A DNA stretch of 64,000 bases from an uncultured Faecalibacterium sp. (GCA_934525845.1 CAKSZS010000001.1:1-64000), one strand, 5' to 3'. Positions 31,140 to 40,947 are shown, numbered from the stretch's first letter. The notes: a model not told the origin generated them from the letters alone. Program-made: numbers and translations.

Positions 31140-31979
31140 TCAGACGATGGACATGAACCACTCGACCGTCTTGGGGTCGTAGTGGGAGAAGAACAGGCTT
31201 TCACCGCCGTCCAGAGCTTCAATGGTAGCCATATCTTCGGCGGAGAGGGTGAAATCGAACAGGTCGAAGTTCTGCTGCATCCGCTCTTTGTGGACCGACT
31301 TCGGGATGATGACCACATCGCTCTGCAGCAGGAAGCGCAGGGCGGTCTGGGCAGCGGTCTTGCCGTATTTGGCACCGATGGCGGTCAGGGTCGGGTTGGT
31401 GAACATCTCCCTGCGGCCCTCTGCAAAGGGACCCCAGGATTCGATCTGGCAGCCGTACTTTTTCAGGTATTCCTTGGCCAGCTTCTGCTGCTGGAACACA
31501 TGGGTCTCGATCTGGTTCACGGCAGGCTTGACTGCGGCAAAATGCTGGATGTCCAGATAGCGGTCCGGGCCGAAGTTGGACACGCCCAGGGCACGGATCC
31601 GGCCGGCACGGTAGAACTCTTCCATGGCCCGGTAGGTGCCGTAGTAATCGCCGAAGGGCTGGTGGATCAGCAGCAGGTCGAGGTAATCGGTGTGCAGTTT
31701 GCGCATGGATTCTTCAATGGAAGCCTTGGCCTTTTCATAACCGGCGTTGGAGATCCAGACCTTGGTGGTCAGGAAGAACTCTTCGCGGGGCAGGCCGCAT
31801 TCGGCCAGCGCCGCGCCCACGCCTTCTTCATTGCCGTAGGCCTGCGCGGTGTCGATGCTGCGGTAGCCGACTTCAATGGCGTCCAGTACACAGCGCCGGG
31901 TGTCCTGCGGCGGGGTCTGGTAAACACCGTAGCCCAGTTTCGGCATCTTGATGCCGTTGTTCAGCGTAACGTATTCCAT
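31140..31979 (-). CDS. Aldo/keto reductase
   Basis: A 279-residue NADPH-dependent carbonyl reductase with a TIM-barrel fold. The catalytic tetrad by alignment is D43, Y48, K73 and H106 (in SIDTAQAYGNE, TTKVW and LLIHQP), all present. IPKSVHKERMQQNF near the C-terminus is the usual cofactor-phosphate binding stretch. It is full length for the bacterial diketogulonate-reductase-like AKR5 group. It is divergent from a LysR gene with a ~125-base shared upstream region, so LysR control is likely. The natural substrate is unknown. Confidence 0.93.
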   Translation of the reverse strand: MEYVTLNNGIKMPKLGYGVYQTPPQDTRRCVLDAIEVGYRSIDTAQAYGNEEGVGAALAECGLPREEFFLTTKVWISNAGYEKAKASIEESMRKLHTDYLDLLLIHQPFGDYYGTYRAMEEFYRAGRIRALGVSNFGPDRYLDIQHFAAVKPAVNQIETHVFQQQKLAKEYLKKYGCQIESWGPFAEGRREMFTNPTLTAIGAKYGKTAAQTALRFLLQSDVVIIPKSVHKERMQQNFDLFDFTLSAEDMATIEALDGGESLFFSHYDPKTVEWFMSIV

Positions 31980-32104
31980 AAGAATGACCTCCTGTTTTGG
32001 GAAAAGAGAATGTTGCTTCTGGTTTTACTTTACAACGGGCGGCCGAAAATGTAAAATATCAATATCGAAATCTGCTTTTCAGAAATTGAAATGTGAGGAA
32101 TGCG

Positions 32105-32929
32105 ATGCTTGACCTGAACGAACTGCAGCAGCTGGTGGCGTTTGCCGACCTGGGCACCCTGTCCCGGGTGGCGGAGGAGGGGCATATCTCCACGCCGTCC
32201 ATCACCCGCAGCATGAAAAATGTAGAAGAAGCGTTCGGTGTGCCGCTGTTTGTCCGCGGCAAAAACCGGATCGCGCTGAACGACACCGGCCGGGTGGCCG
32301 TGGAAGCCGCCCGCAGACTTCTGGCAGAAGCCGGGCAGATGGTGCAGCAGGTTCAGGCGTTTGACCAGCGGCGGCGGACGCTGGTGGTCCGATCCTGTGC
32401 TCCGGCGCCGCTGTGGGAGCTGCTGCCGGAACTGAACGCGGCGTACCCGGGCATGACCATCGCGTCCAGCATCTGTTCCAACGAGGAAGTGCTGGACGCG
32501 TGGCGCGAAAAGAAGTGCGACGCGGCGATCCTGCCGTTTCCCTTGGAAGAACCGGGAGCGGCAGTGCAGGAATTCCTGCACGAGCGGCTGTTCGTCTGTG
32601 TTCCGCCGGAACATGAGCTGGCACAGCGGAAAACGCTGACCTTTGCCGACATCAACGGGTTCAACTTTTTACTGCGCACGGAACTGGGCTTCTGGGATAC
32701 GCTCTGCCGCAAGAAGATGCCGGCATCCCGGTTTCTGGTGCAGACGGATGGATTTGCCTTTGACGAACTGGTCCGGTCTTCCTCGCTGCCGTGCTTCGCC
32801 ACGGATTATTTTGCGGATCTGCAGGCGCACTATCCGGGGCGGGTGTGCATCCCGCTGACGGATGCGCAGGCCGATGTCACGTTCTATACGATCATCCGGC
32901 AGGAGCGCCGGACGGCAGAAAAAGCGTAA
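32105..32929 (+). CDS. LysR-family transcriptional regulator
   Basis: A 274-residue regulator. The helix-turn-helix is at residues ~15-40 (LGTLSRVAEEGHISTPSITR), and FGVPLFVRGKNRIALNDTG follows. The rest is a substrate-binding-like effector domain. The ATG at 32105 has GAGG 8 bases upstream; a GTG at 32093 is an alternative. It diverges from the aldo/keto reductase gene, its probable target. The next gene, the NADAR-nuclease fusion, begins 37 bases later and has its own ribosome site, so read-through transcription into it is possible. Confidence 0.88.
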   Translation: MLDLNELQQLVAFADLGTLSRVAEEGHISTPSITRSMKNVEEAFGVPLFVRGKNRIALNDTGRVAVEAARRLLAEAGQMVQQVQAFDQRRRTLVVRSCAPAPLWELLPELNAAYPGMTIASSICSNEEVLDAWREKKCDAAILPFPLEEPGAAVQEFLHERLFVCVPPEHELAQRKTLTFADINGFNFLLRTELGFWDTLCRKKMPASRFLVQTDGFAFDELVRSSSLPCFATDYFADLQAHYPGRVCIPLTDAQADVTFYTIIRQERRTAEKA

Positions 32930-32965
32930 AAAGGAACGGGTTTCCGTTCAGAAACGGAGCATTTT

Positions 32966-34897
32966 ATGGCAGTACGAAAAGTATATCTTCCCCTGACGGA
33001 GTATCCCTATGCAAAGGAGGTCTCGATCACCTTCCCGTGGTCGAACGGCTCCAAACAGCAGAACGTGCAGGCGGTGCTGGATACCTTTCACGATGTGTAT
33101 CCGGAAGTCCCGGCGCTGGAAGTCAGCCTGGCTTCTGCACAGCCGGAAGGCATTGGCGCGGCGGCTATGAAGCTGCCGTTCCGTCTGGGGTCATCGGAGC
33201 AGGAGGTGCCGGTGGGCATCGTCTACGAGGCATCCAAAGTGTTCGAGAACGGCGGGCCGTATCCGGATCTGCTGCAGTGCTCCCATCAGAAGGTGCTGAA
33301 GGATGCCCGGCTCCAGAAAAGCGGCCGGTGCACCGGCTACCGGCTGGAAGACACTGTATTTCCGGCAGAGCCGTACCCGTACGCCTTTTTCAACTGGCTG
33401 TATGGCTGTGCCCTGCGGCAGAACCCCGATCAGGCGGAAGCAATCCTGAAATTCGGGGCCTTCACAGACCTGACGCTGGGCAGTTCCAAAAAGGACCGGA
33501 ACAGCCCGGCCCGTGCCGCCGCCGTTTATGCGGGGCTGGCCGCAGCGGGAAAGCTGTCCTGTCTGGATTCATATGAAGCCTTTGTGGCACAGACCTGCGT
33601 TGAGCCGGAGCCGGCACCCGAAGCGTCTGTGCCGGAACCGGCGGCCCTGCCGGTTCCGGACGATGCAGCAGGACCGGTCCCGCCTGAAGAACTGCCGGAA
33701 GAGGAAGAGCGCGCGCCGGAGGAAGCGCCTGCACCGCAGCCAGCCATCGACGGGGTCACTGTGCCTACGGTGGAGCAGATGAAAGAGATCTGCCGGAACC
33801 CCAAGGTGAAAAACCTGATGATCTCGCTGGCCAGGAATGCGGGCTGCACGGCAGGCTCTGCGGCAGGAATGATAAAGGCCGGGCGCGGGCTTCTGCTGAC
33901 CGGCTACCAGAAAGCCCTGGAGGAAGGGACGCTTGCCGTCAATCCGGAAAAGAACAAGGTCACCTTCCCGCTGGAAAACCCGGAGAGCGAATTCCGCACG
34001 GTCGGGCAGCTGACCCGGTCGCCGGCCTTTGTACAGGGATGGAAGCTCAGCTACCAGCCCTGTGAGCCGCCTGCCGCCGAAGAGGGAGCCGCCCCGGAAC
34101 CGCCTGCAGAACCGAGCGTTCCCTCAGCGGAAGAATACCTGATGCAGTGCGGCTACCGGATCACGCAGAAGGTGCTGCCCGCAGAGCTGCCGCCGCCGGC
34201 TGTGCAGAAGCTGGCCTGGGAGACCGGGGAGGCGCTGAAGGACCCGGCAGCGGCGGCCTTCCTGCAGTTCATCCGCACCCATCTGCAGTTCCGCGATTCC
34301 TTTACCTTCCGGATGCCCAAAGATGCGGCACCGGAATCCCGGGAACTGGTGGTGGACCTGGCACAGCGCTGGGATCATCTGGGGCTGTTTTCTGCCTTCA
34401 ACGCCAATCCTTCCCGCATCATCTGCGCACTCGCCTCGGAAAATGACCTGGTGCGGAATTTTGTGAGCGGCCACTGGCTGGAACTGTATGTGGTGCACGG
34501 CATCCAGCAGCTGCTGGATCATTACCGGGATGAGCGCGGGGCGGCGGTCTCGCTCTGCTCCAATGTGATCCTTTCCGATTCGCCGGAAGTCAGCTCTGCC
34601 CATGAGCTGGATGCGGCATTCTCGATCAATGGGGTGTTCTTCTGGGTCGAAGCCAAGTCCTCCAGTCGGAACATCGACTACGGGAAATACGCGGAACTGT
34701 GCAAAAAACTGCAGGTGACGCCGGACCGACTCCTGCTGGTCAACAGCGACCTTTCCGAAGAGGACTGCCGGGGCGTTTCGTATTTCTGGCCGTACCGGGT
34801 CGCCAACTGTGCCACCATGCGTCAGCAGCTGGAGGAGATGATCGAACAGCAGCTCGGCAGTGCGGAAAACGTCCGCGAAATGGCCGGAACAATCTGA
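32966..34897 (+). CDS. NADAR-like domain fused to a Card1-like PD-(D/E)XK nuclease domain
   Basis: A 643-residue, apparently intact protein. Residues 1-~210 resemble the NADAR-type antitoxin family that accompanies DarT1 ADP-ribosyltransferases: YEASKVFENGGPYPDLL, KDARLQKSG, FFNWLYGCALRQNP, AFTDLTLG. A Pro/Glu-rich linker (212-262) leads to an unassigned segment (263-365), a second linker, and an unassigned helical segment (389-490). Residues ~495-630 look like the restriction-endonuclease domain of Card1/Can2 (DUF1887): SGHWLELYV with E506, HELDA with D549, and VEAKSS with E562 and K564. The CARF sensor of Card1 is absent. GGAG precedes the ATG. Predicted to be a defence or toxin-antitoxin type enzyme that removes ADP-ribose marks or senses nucleotides and cuts nucleic acid; this is inference. 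No darT is visible nearby. Confidence 0.6.
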   Translation: MAVRKVYLPLTEYPYAKEVSITFPWSNGSKQQNVQAVLDTFHDVYPEVPALEVSLASAQPEGIGAAAMKLPFRLGSSEQEVPVGIVYEASKVFENGGPYPDLLQCSHQKVLKDARLQKSGRCTGYRLEDTVFPAEPYPYAFFNWLYGCALRQNPDQAEAILKFGAFTDLTLGSSKKDRNSPARAAAVYAGLAAAGKLSCLDSYEAFVAQTCVEPEPAPEASVPEPAALPVPDDAAGPVPPEELPEEEERAPEEAPAPQPAIDGVTVPTVEQMKEICRNPKVKNLMISLARNAGCTAGSAAGMIKAGRGLLLTGYQKALEEGTLAVNPEKNKVTFPLENPESEFRTVGQLTRSPAFVQGWKLSYQPCEPPAAEEGAAPEPPAEPSVPSAEEYLMQCGYRITQKVLPAELPPPAVQKLAWETGEALKDPAAAAFLQFIRTHLQFRDSFTFRMPKDAAPESRELVVDLAQRWDHLGLFSAFNANPSRIICALASENDLVRNFVSGHWLELYVVHGIQQLLDHYRDERGAAVSLCSNVILSDSPEVSSAHELDAAFSINGVFFWVEAKSSSRNIDYGKYAELCKKLQVTPDRLLLVNSDLSEEDCRGVSYFWPYRVANCATMRQQLEEMIEQQLGSAENVREMAGTI

Positions 34898-34910
34898 CCG
34901 CAGGAAGAAA

Positions 34911-35999
34911 TCAGAACCGTGCAAGCACGGCAGCGATGCCATCGTGATCGTGGTCGGCGGTATGATGGGGCAGGCGGTTCAGCTGGTGCAGGGGATCCGG
35001 TGTGATCTGGTGATGAGAGTTCAGCAGGGTGCCGTCCACATCGCTGAATGCGATTCTGATGTTGTCGCGGCTCTTGAGGGCCAGCAGTTCCAGCGTGTCC
35101 TTGGGGGAGAAGCCCTTACGGGTGGTGAAATCGTGGTAAATGTCCAGTGCTTCAATGTCGCGGTACTGGTCCAGCGAAGTGAAATGCGCATTGGTCATAC
35201 CCAGCTCTTCGCCCTCATAGACGTAGGGCGTGCCCTGCATCATGTGCAGCACGGTGCCCAGCATTTTGGCGCTGTCCACCCGGTATTCCGGGCTTTCATT
35301 GCCGAAGCGGGAGACCGCACGGGCCTGGTCGTGGTTGCTCCAGTACAGGCTGTTCCAGCCGTTGCAGGCGTGCATTTTCTCCTGCCACTCGGTCATGACC
35401 CGCTTCAGTTCCGGCAGCGGCACCCGGCTGCGGGCGTACTTGCCGTTTTCGTCGTAGTCCAGATGCATATGGTCGAAATGGAATACCATGTCCAGCTCGC
35501 GGCGGTCGGCAGCGGTGTAGAGCATGGCCTGGTCGGCGCTGGTGTGGGGCGCTTCACCCACGGTCATCACATCGTAGTGGGAGAGGACTTCGCGGTTCAT
35601 CTCCTGCAGATACTCGTGGACGTGGGGGCCGGTGGCGCAGCCGGCGTAGTAGCTGCCATAGGCCTTGTTCTGAATCACCGGGCCGTCCGGGAAGGCAGGG
35701 TCCTTCGAGATCAGGGTGATGACGTCCATGCGGAAGCCGTCGATGCCCTTGTCCAGCCAGAATCGGAGGATGTCGTAGACGTCCTGCCGCACCTTGGGGT
35801 TGTCCCAGTTCAGGTCGGGCTGCTCCTTGGCAAAGCAGTGCAGATAATACTGCGCCACGCTGTCCACATACTCCCAGGTAGAGCCGCCGAAGCTGGACCC
35901 CCAGTTGTTGGGCACCTTGTCCTTCCAGATGTAGTAATCGTGGTAGGGGTTGTCCCGGCTCTGCTTGGCCTGCTGGAACCAGGGGTGCTGATCCGAGGT
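34911..35999 (-). pseudogene. Alpha-glucosidase (GH13) fragment fused in frame to the start of a HAD phosphatase
   Basis: Reading from the IS edge, the frame enters at TSDQHPWFQQAKQSRDNPYH, a block found about 100 residues into oligo-1,6-glucosidases. The catalytic residues remain: FRMDV (nucleophile Asp), VGEAP (acid/base Glu) and SNHDQ (Asp). After LELLALKSRDN, at about base 35060, the chain becomes IRIAFSDVDGTLLNSHHQIT, the first 30 residues of a Cof-type HAD phosphatase, then ends in an unrelated tail. So the front is lost at the IS, and the last ~200 residues were replaced by a HAD gene start that is itself cut. It is not functional as a glucosidase; no start codon of its own remains except an internal GTG. 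Confidence 0.8.
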
Positions 36000-36033
36000 G
36001 AAGTGAACCCCAAAAGTTAGACAAAAATAAGAA

Positions 36034-36798
36034 TCAAGCGACTCGAACGGTCTGGATCCTGTACTGCACAGGACTCAGGCCGTTTAATTTTAATTTGATT
36101 CGGCGGTTGTTGTAATAGTCGATGTAATCTACAATAGCTTTTTCAAGCTGTTCAATGGAATCGAATTTTTCCAAATAGAACAGCTCCGTTTTGAGCAGAC
36201 CGAAGAAGTTTTCGGCAATAGCATTATCCAAGCAAGTGGCCCTGCGAGACATACTCTGTGTAATGCCTTTTGTTTTCAGAAGGTTCTGGTAAGTCTTCAT
36301 CTGGTACTGCCAGCCTTGGTCTGAATGCAGAATCAGATTGTCTACCTTATCTGGCAGTTTCTGAAAAGCAACTTCCAGCATATCTGTAACTTGTTTGAAA
36401 TTAGGATGGCGGCTAAGGCTGTAACTGATTACTTCTCCATTGAATAAATCAATAATCGGTGAAAGATAAAGCTTCTGGTCATTGACTTTGAATTCCGTAA
36501 TATCTGTGACCCATTTACGGTTCGGCTCGTTCGTTTTGAAGTGGCGCTCTAAAAGATTTGGAGCCACTTCGCCAACCTCACCTTTGTAGGAATTGTATTT
36601 TCTTCTTTCACGGACATGGCAGACTAAGCCCAGCTGCTTCATGAGCTTTTGCACTGTCTTGTGATTGATGCAAATATCGTTGTTATGTAATTCTTGCGTG
36701 GTTCTGCGGTATCCGTAACGCTTCTTGTTCTTATTGAAGATTGTAACGATTTCTTCTTTTACCAGATGGTACTTCGCTGGCTTTTGAGATTGGTGCAA
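36034..36798 (-). CDS. IS3-family transposase OrfB (DDE catalytic part)
   Basis: The listed frame gives 254 residues with the integrase core: WVTDITEF (first Asp), LILHSDQGWQY (second Asp) and DNAIAENFFGLLKTELF (Glu), the DDE triad of IS3 transposases. The codons before 36798 remain open in this frame as far as the slippage site at 36930-36936, encoding VVQELRPKYPLKPLLHLAGL, the usual junction of OrfAB. The active enzyme is therefore the OrfAB fusion made by -1 frameshifting. C-terminal residues are complete. Confidence 0.92.
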   Translation of the reverse strand: MHQSQKPAKYHLVKEEIVTIFNKNKKRYGYRRTTQELHNNDICINHKTVQKLMKQLGLVCHVRERRKYNSYKGEVGEVAPNLLERHFKTNEPNRKWVTDITEFKVNDQKLYLSPIIDLFNGEVISYSLSRHPNFKQVTDMLEVAFQKLPDKVDNLILHSDQGWQYQMKTYQNLLKTKGITQSMSRRATCLDNAIAENFFGLLKTELFYLEKFDSIEQLEKAIVDYIDYYNNRRIKLKLNGLSPVQYRIQTVRVA

Positions 36799-36878
36799 AT
36801 AGTAGTAGAATGTGCTGCGAGGAAGTCCGGCAAGGTGCAGCAGCGGTTTGAGTGGATACTTCGGCCTTAATTCCTGAA

Positions 36879-37259
36879 CTACTTGTGCTTTCTGTTTTGA
36901 CGTTCCTCTTCCAGAATTAAGGCCCTCAATTTTTTTAAGTAGTCGATTTCCATGCGCAGACGCTGATTCTCTGCAATAAGATCTTCTTCAACTTGTTTAT
37001 CCAGCTTAGGCTTTCTGCCTTTTTGCGTTCCGCTGGCCGCACAAGCTCGTCCACGCCGTTCTACAAGAAGAGCTTCTTTTCCTTCTTCCAGATAGATACG
37101 TTCCCACATACGCACTTGCTTATCGCTTCTCAGCCAAAAGTGTCTCACTGTTTCTTTGTAACTTAGATTTTCTTTTCGCATTGTTTCAACGACTTCTATT
37201 TTGAATTCTCCACTATATGTCTTTTGCTTTTTCTTTTCCGGCATACAAAAACACCCCAT
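36879..37259 (-). CDS. IS3-family transposase OrfA (DNA-binding part)
   Basis: A 126-residue helix-turn-helix protein (KKQKTYSGEFKIEVVETMRK, later YKETVRHFWL) with a leucine-zipper-like region (EEDLIAENQRLRMEIDYLKK) for multimerisation. It binds the IS ends and, alone, usually represses transposition. The slippery sequence that directs ribosomes into orfB lies at 36930-36936, shortly before its stop. Confidence 0.9.
   Translation of the reverse strand: MGCFCMPEKKKQKTYSGEFKIEVVETMRKENLSYKETVRHFWLRSDKQVRMWERIYLEEGKEALLVERRGRACAASGTQKGRKPKLDKQVEEDLIAENQRLRMEIDYLKKLRALILEEERQNRKHK
36930..36936 (-). promoter_or_regulatory. A-AAA-AAA slippery heptamer for -1 ribosomal frameshifting
   Basis: On the minus strand the codons TTA-AAA-AAA-TTG of orfA contain A-AAA-AAA in the correct phase. 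A -1 slip continues as IEGLNSGRGTSKQKAQ in frame with orfB, with no stop. This is the standard way IS150-type elements produce OrfAB. Confidence 0.8.
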
Positions 37260-37339
37260 TTCTTAAACAGTATACCATACTGTCTAACAAATGGGGTGCA
37301 GTTCACTTCTCGTGCAGCAGCCTTTTTTGCAGAAAGAAA

Positions 37340-38254
37340 TCAGGTGCCGGAAGGTGTGCGGCGGGGAGCCGCTTTGGTCAGCAGCTGCTGAAATTTCCGC
37401 GCAGCGGTGTTCAGGGGACGGTGATGATCATACACCAGGCAGATGGAACGCTGGGGGATGATCTCCTGCAGATGCAGCTGTACGATCTCGCCCCGCTCCA
37501 AAGCGTCCCGCGCCATGGTCTCCGGCAGGAAGGCGATGCCCAGCTCGCTCTTGACCAGAGTAAGCATCTGGTCGGTGGTGGCGGCTTCAGTGTCCGGCTT
37601 CAGCACTGCACCGTGGTCCAGGAAAAACTGCCGGTAGAAACTGCGGGTCATGCTCTGCTCACTCAAGGAGATCAGCGGGTAGTTCTGCAGCTCTTTTAAA
37701 GAAAGGTGCTGGCTGGCCAGTGCGGTGAAGGTCCTGCCGCCTACTAATACCTCATAAAAGGGCTTCAGTTCCACCAGCTTCAGGCCAGATTCCACCTGCG
37801 CCGGGGTGGTGATGACGGCAAAATCCACCTCGCCGTTCTTCACGGCCTGCACCGCCTGGGGTGTGGAGTGGTTGGAGATGCGCAGCCGGATGCCGGGATA
37901 GTCGGTGTGAAAGGCACGCAGTTTCTCCGAGAGGTAGATGTTCAATGCGGTCTCAGTGGCGCTGATGCTGATGGCACCGTGTTCCAGCGTGGCGCTGGCG
38001 CTCAGCTCTTCCTCGGCGTCCTGGATCTGCACGGCGGCGGACGCAATGCGGGAATAGAGCAGTTCGCCCTCCGGGGTCAGGGTCACGCCCCGGTTAGAGC
38101 GGATGAACAGCACACAGTTCAGCTGGCTTTCCAGCCGGTTCATGGCGTGGGTGATGTTGGGCTGGTTGTTGCCCAGCACCCGTGCTGCCTTGGTGAAATT
38201 CTGATATTTTGCCACATAATAGAAGATCTTATAGTATTCCCAATCCACATACAT
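37340..38254 (-). CDS. LysR-family transcriptional regulator
   Basis: A 304-residue regulator. The N-terminal helix-turn-helix is NFTKAARVLGNNQPNITHAM, followed by LESQLNCVLFIRSNRGVTLTP. The effector domain is full length. Its stop lies 30 bases from the IS right end, and the IS has not damaged it. The start, MYVDWEYYKIFYYVAKYQNF, is typical for a LysR subgroup with an aromatic-rich first helix. It diverges from argG with a shared ~160-base region, although argG control by it is only a possibility. Ligand unknown. Confidence 0.9.
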   Translation of the reverse strand: MYVDWEYYKIFYYVAKYQNFTKAARVLGNNQPNITHAMNRLESQLNCVLFIRSNRGVTLTPEGELLYSRIASAAVQIQDAEEELSASATLEHGAISISATETALNIYLSEKLRAFHTDYPGIRLRISNHSTPQAVQAVKNGEVDFAVITTPAQVESGLKLVELKPFYEVLVGGRTFTALASQHLSLKELQNYPLISLSEQSMTRSFYRQFFLDHGAVLKPDTEAATTDQMLTLVKSELGIAFLPETMARDALERGEIVQLHLQEIIPQRSICLVYDHHRPLNTAARKFQQLLTKAAPRRTPSGT

Positions 38255-38311
38255 GGGTCGATTTCTCCTCTTTCATATTCGATTTACATTGCAGCTATAT
38301 GCAGGATACTT

Positions 38312-38340
38312 TTTACACATTCTTTCCCTGCTCGTATAAT
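38312..38340 (+). promoter_or_regulatory. Sigma-A promoter of the argG-purA-pyrBI cluster
   Basis: TTTACA (38312-38317), a 17-base spacer and a perfect TATAAT (38335-38340). No clear ArgR box or T-box leader is seen in the short leader that follows. Confidence 0.8.
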
Positions 38341-38415
38341 AACACTGCAATCCAAAATTGCAAGAGGAAAATGAAAAAAGAGTATATCAAGTGGTTTGAA
38401 ACGGAGGCAGTTCCT

Positions 38416-39639
<1,224 letters not shown>

Positions 39640-39645
39640 GAAGTT

Positions 39646-40947
39646 ATGCTGACTGCAGTTACTGGAATCAATTGGGGCGATGAGGGCAAAGGCCGCGTCA
39701 TCGACCTGCTGGCCGAACACGCCGACGTGGTCGCCCGTTATCAGGGCGGCAACAATGCCGGCCATACCGTTGTGACCGAGAAGGGCAAGTTCATCCTGAA
39801 CCTGCTGCCGTCCGGCATCCTGCACCCGGACGTGACCTGCGTGCTGGGCACGGGCATGGTCATCGATCTGGACCATCTGGCCAATGAGATGGATGCCATC
39901 GAGCAGCGCGGCGTGGAGATCAGCCCGAAAAACCTGAAGCTCTCCGACAAGGCTACCATCTCCATGCCCTGGCACAAGGTGCAGGACGGGCTGGAGGAAG
40001 ACCGTCTGGCGCAGAAGGGGAGTGCGTTCGGCTCCACCCGCCGCGGCATTGCCTATGCCTACAGCGACAAGTACCGCAAAAAGACTCTGCGTCTGGGCGA
40101 CCTGCTGCACCTGGACGAAGAGCGGGTGCAGAACCGCCTGCACATGATTTTGGAATCCAAGAATCTGGAACTGGCGGGCTGCTACCATCAGGAACCCATG
40201 AGCTACGACGCCCTGCTGGAGTGGTGCCGGATGCGGGCCGGACAGTTTGCACCCTACATCTGCGATGTGGGAGCCTTTTTGCAGCAGGCCCACGACAGCG
40301 GCAGGCGCATCGTGCTGGAAGCCCAGCTGGGTGCCATGCGCGACATCGACTACGGCATCTTCCCGTTCACATCCAGCTCCAACACGCTGGCGGCCTATGC
40401 GCCGCTTGGGGCCGGCATCCCGAACTGCAGGCTCGACCATGTGGTGGGCGTGCTGAAAGCTTATTCTACCTGCGTGGGTGCAGGCCCCTTCGCTGCCGAA
40501 CACGCCATGGGCGAGGACTGGAACGAGCAGCTGCGCAAGGCCGGCGGCGAGTATGGCGCTGCCACCGGCCGTCCCCGCAGGGTCGGTCCCTTTGACTGCG
40601 TGGCCAGCCGCTACGGTCTGACCTGCCAGGGGGCGGATAAGATCGCCCTGACCAAGCTGGATGTCCTCAGCAGCATGAAGGAGATCCCGGTCATCACCGG
40701 GTACAAGCTGGATGGCGTGGAAGTCCCCCGCTTCGACACGCTGTCGGACCTGGACCGTGTGGAACCGGTGGTCACTCTGCTGCCGGGCTGGAACAAAGAT
40801 ATTTCCGGCTGCAAGAGCTGGGATGACCTGCCCAAGGAAGCAAAAGCCTATGTGGAGTTTCTGGAAAAGCAGCTGGATCATGAGATCCAGTTCGTCTCCA
40901 CCGGTGCCGAGCGCGAAAAGTTCGTGCTGAAAGGAGAATGGCTGTGA
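39646..40947 (+). CDS. purA: Adenylosuccinate synthetase
   Basis: A 433-residue enzyme that condenses IMP and aspartate using GTP, the first committed step to AMP. Seen at the N-terminus is the P-loop INWGDEGKGRVIDLLAE with the catalytic Asp, followed by YQGGNNAGHTVV (His catalytic), then GSTRRGIAYAYSDK and a C-terminal TLSDLDRVEPVVTLLPGW. It is complete. It starts 6 bases after the argG stop, and its last bases overlap pyrB. It and argG both consume aspartate with matching chemistry (arginine and purine branches of fumarate release), which fits grouping in one operon. Confidence 0.96.
   Translation: MLTAVTGINWGDEGKGRVIDLLAEHADVVARYQGGNNAGHTVVTEKGKFILNLLPSGILHPDVTCVLGTGMVIDLDHLANEMDAIEQRGVEISPKNLKLSDKATISMPWHKVQDGLEEDRLAQKGSAFGSTRRGIAYAYSDKYRKKTLRLGDLLHLDEERVQNRLHMILESKNLELAGCYHQEPMSYDALLEWCRMRAGQFAPYICDVGAFLQQAHDSGRRIVLEAQLGAMRDIDYGIFPFTSSSNTLAAYAPLGAGIPNCRLDHVVGVLKAYSTCVGAGPFAAEHAMGEDWNEQLRKAGGEYGAATGRPRRVGPFDCVASRYGLTCQGADKIALTKLDVLSSMKEIPVITGYKLDGVEVPRFDTLSDLDRVEPVVTLLPGWNKDISGCKSWDDLPKEAKAYVEFLEKQLDHEIQFVSTGAEREKFVLKGEWL

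Larger units (their letters stand above)
36000..37309 (-). mobile_element. IS3-family insertion sequence (IS150-like)
   Basis: About 1310 bases with orfA and orfB transcribed leftward. The ends match: GAAGTGAAC (36000-36008) and GTTCACTTC (37301-37309), extending inward with CCCCA and TTAGACA in both arms, although the left end lacks about five bases present at the right. The element is AT-rich compared with its surroundings. No target duplication is evident, and the sequence on the right is not the missing front of the glucosidase gene, so a deletion has followed or accompanied insertion. Both reading frames are intact, so it may still be mobile. Confidence 0.88.

Noticed and set aside
38341..38415. 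T-box or ArgR box before argG
   Set aside because: The leader is too short for a T-box and no paired ARG-box halves are visible.
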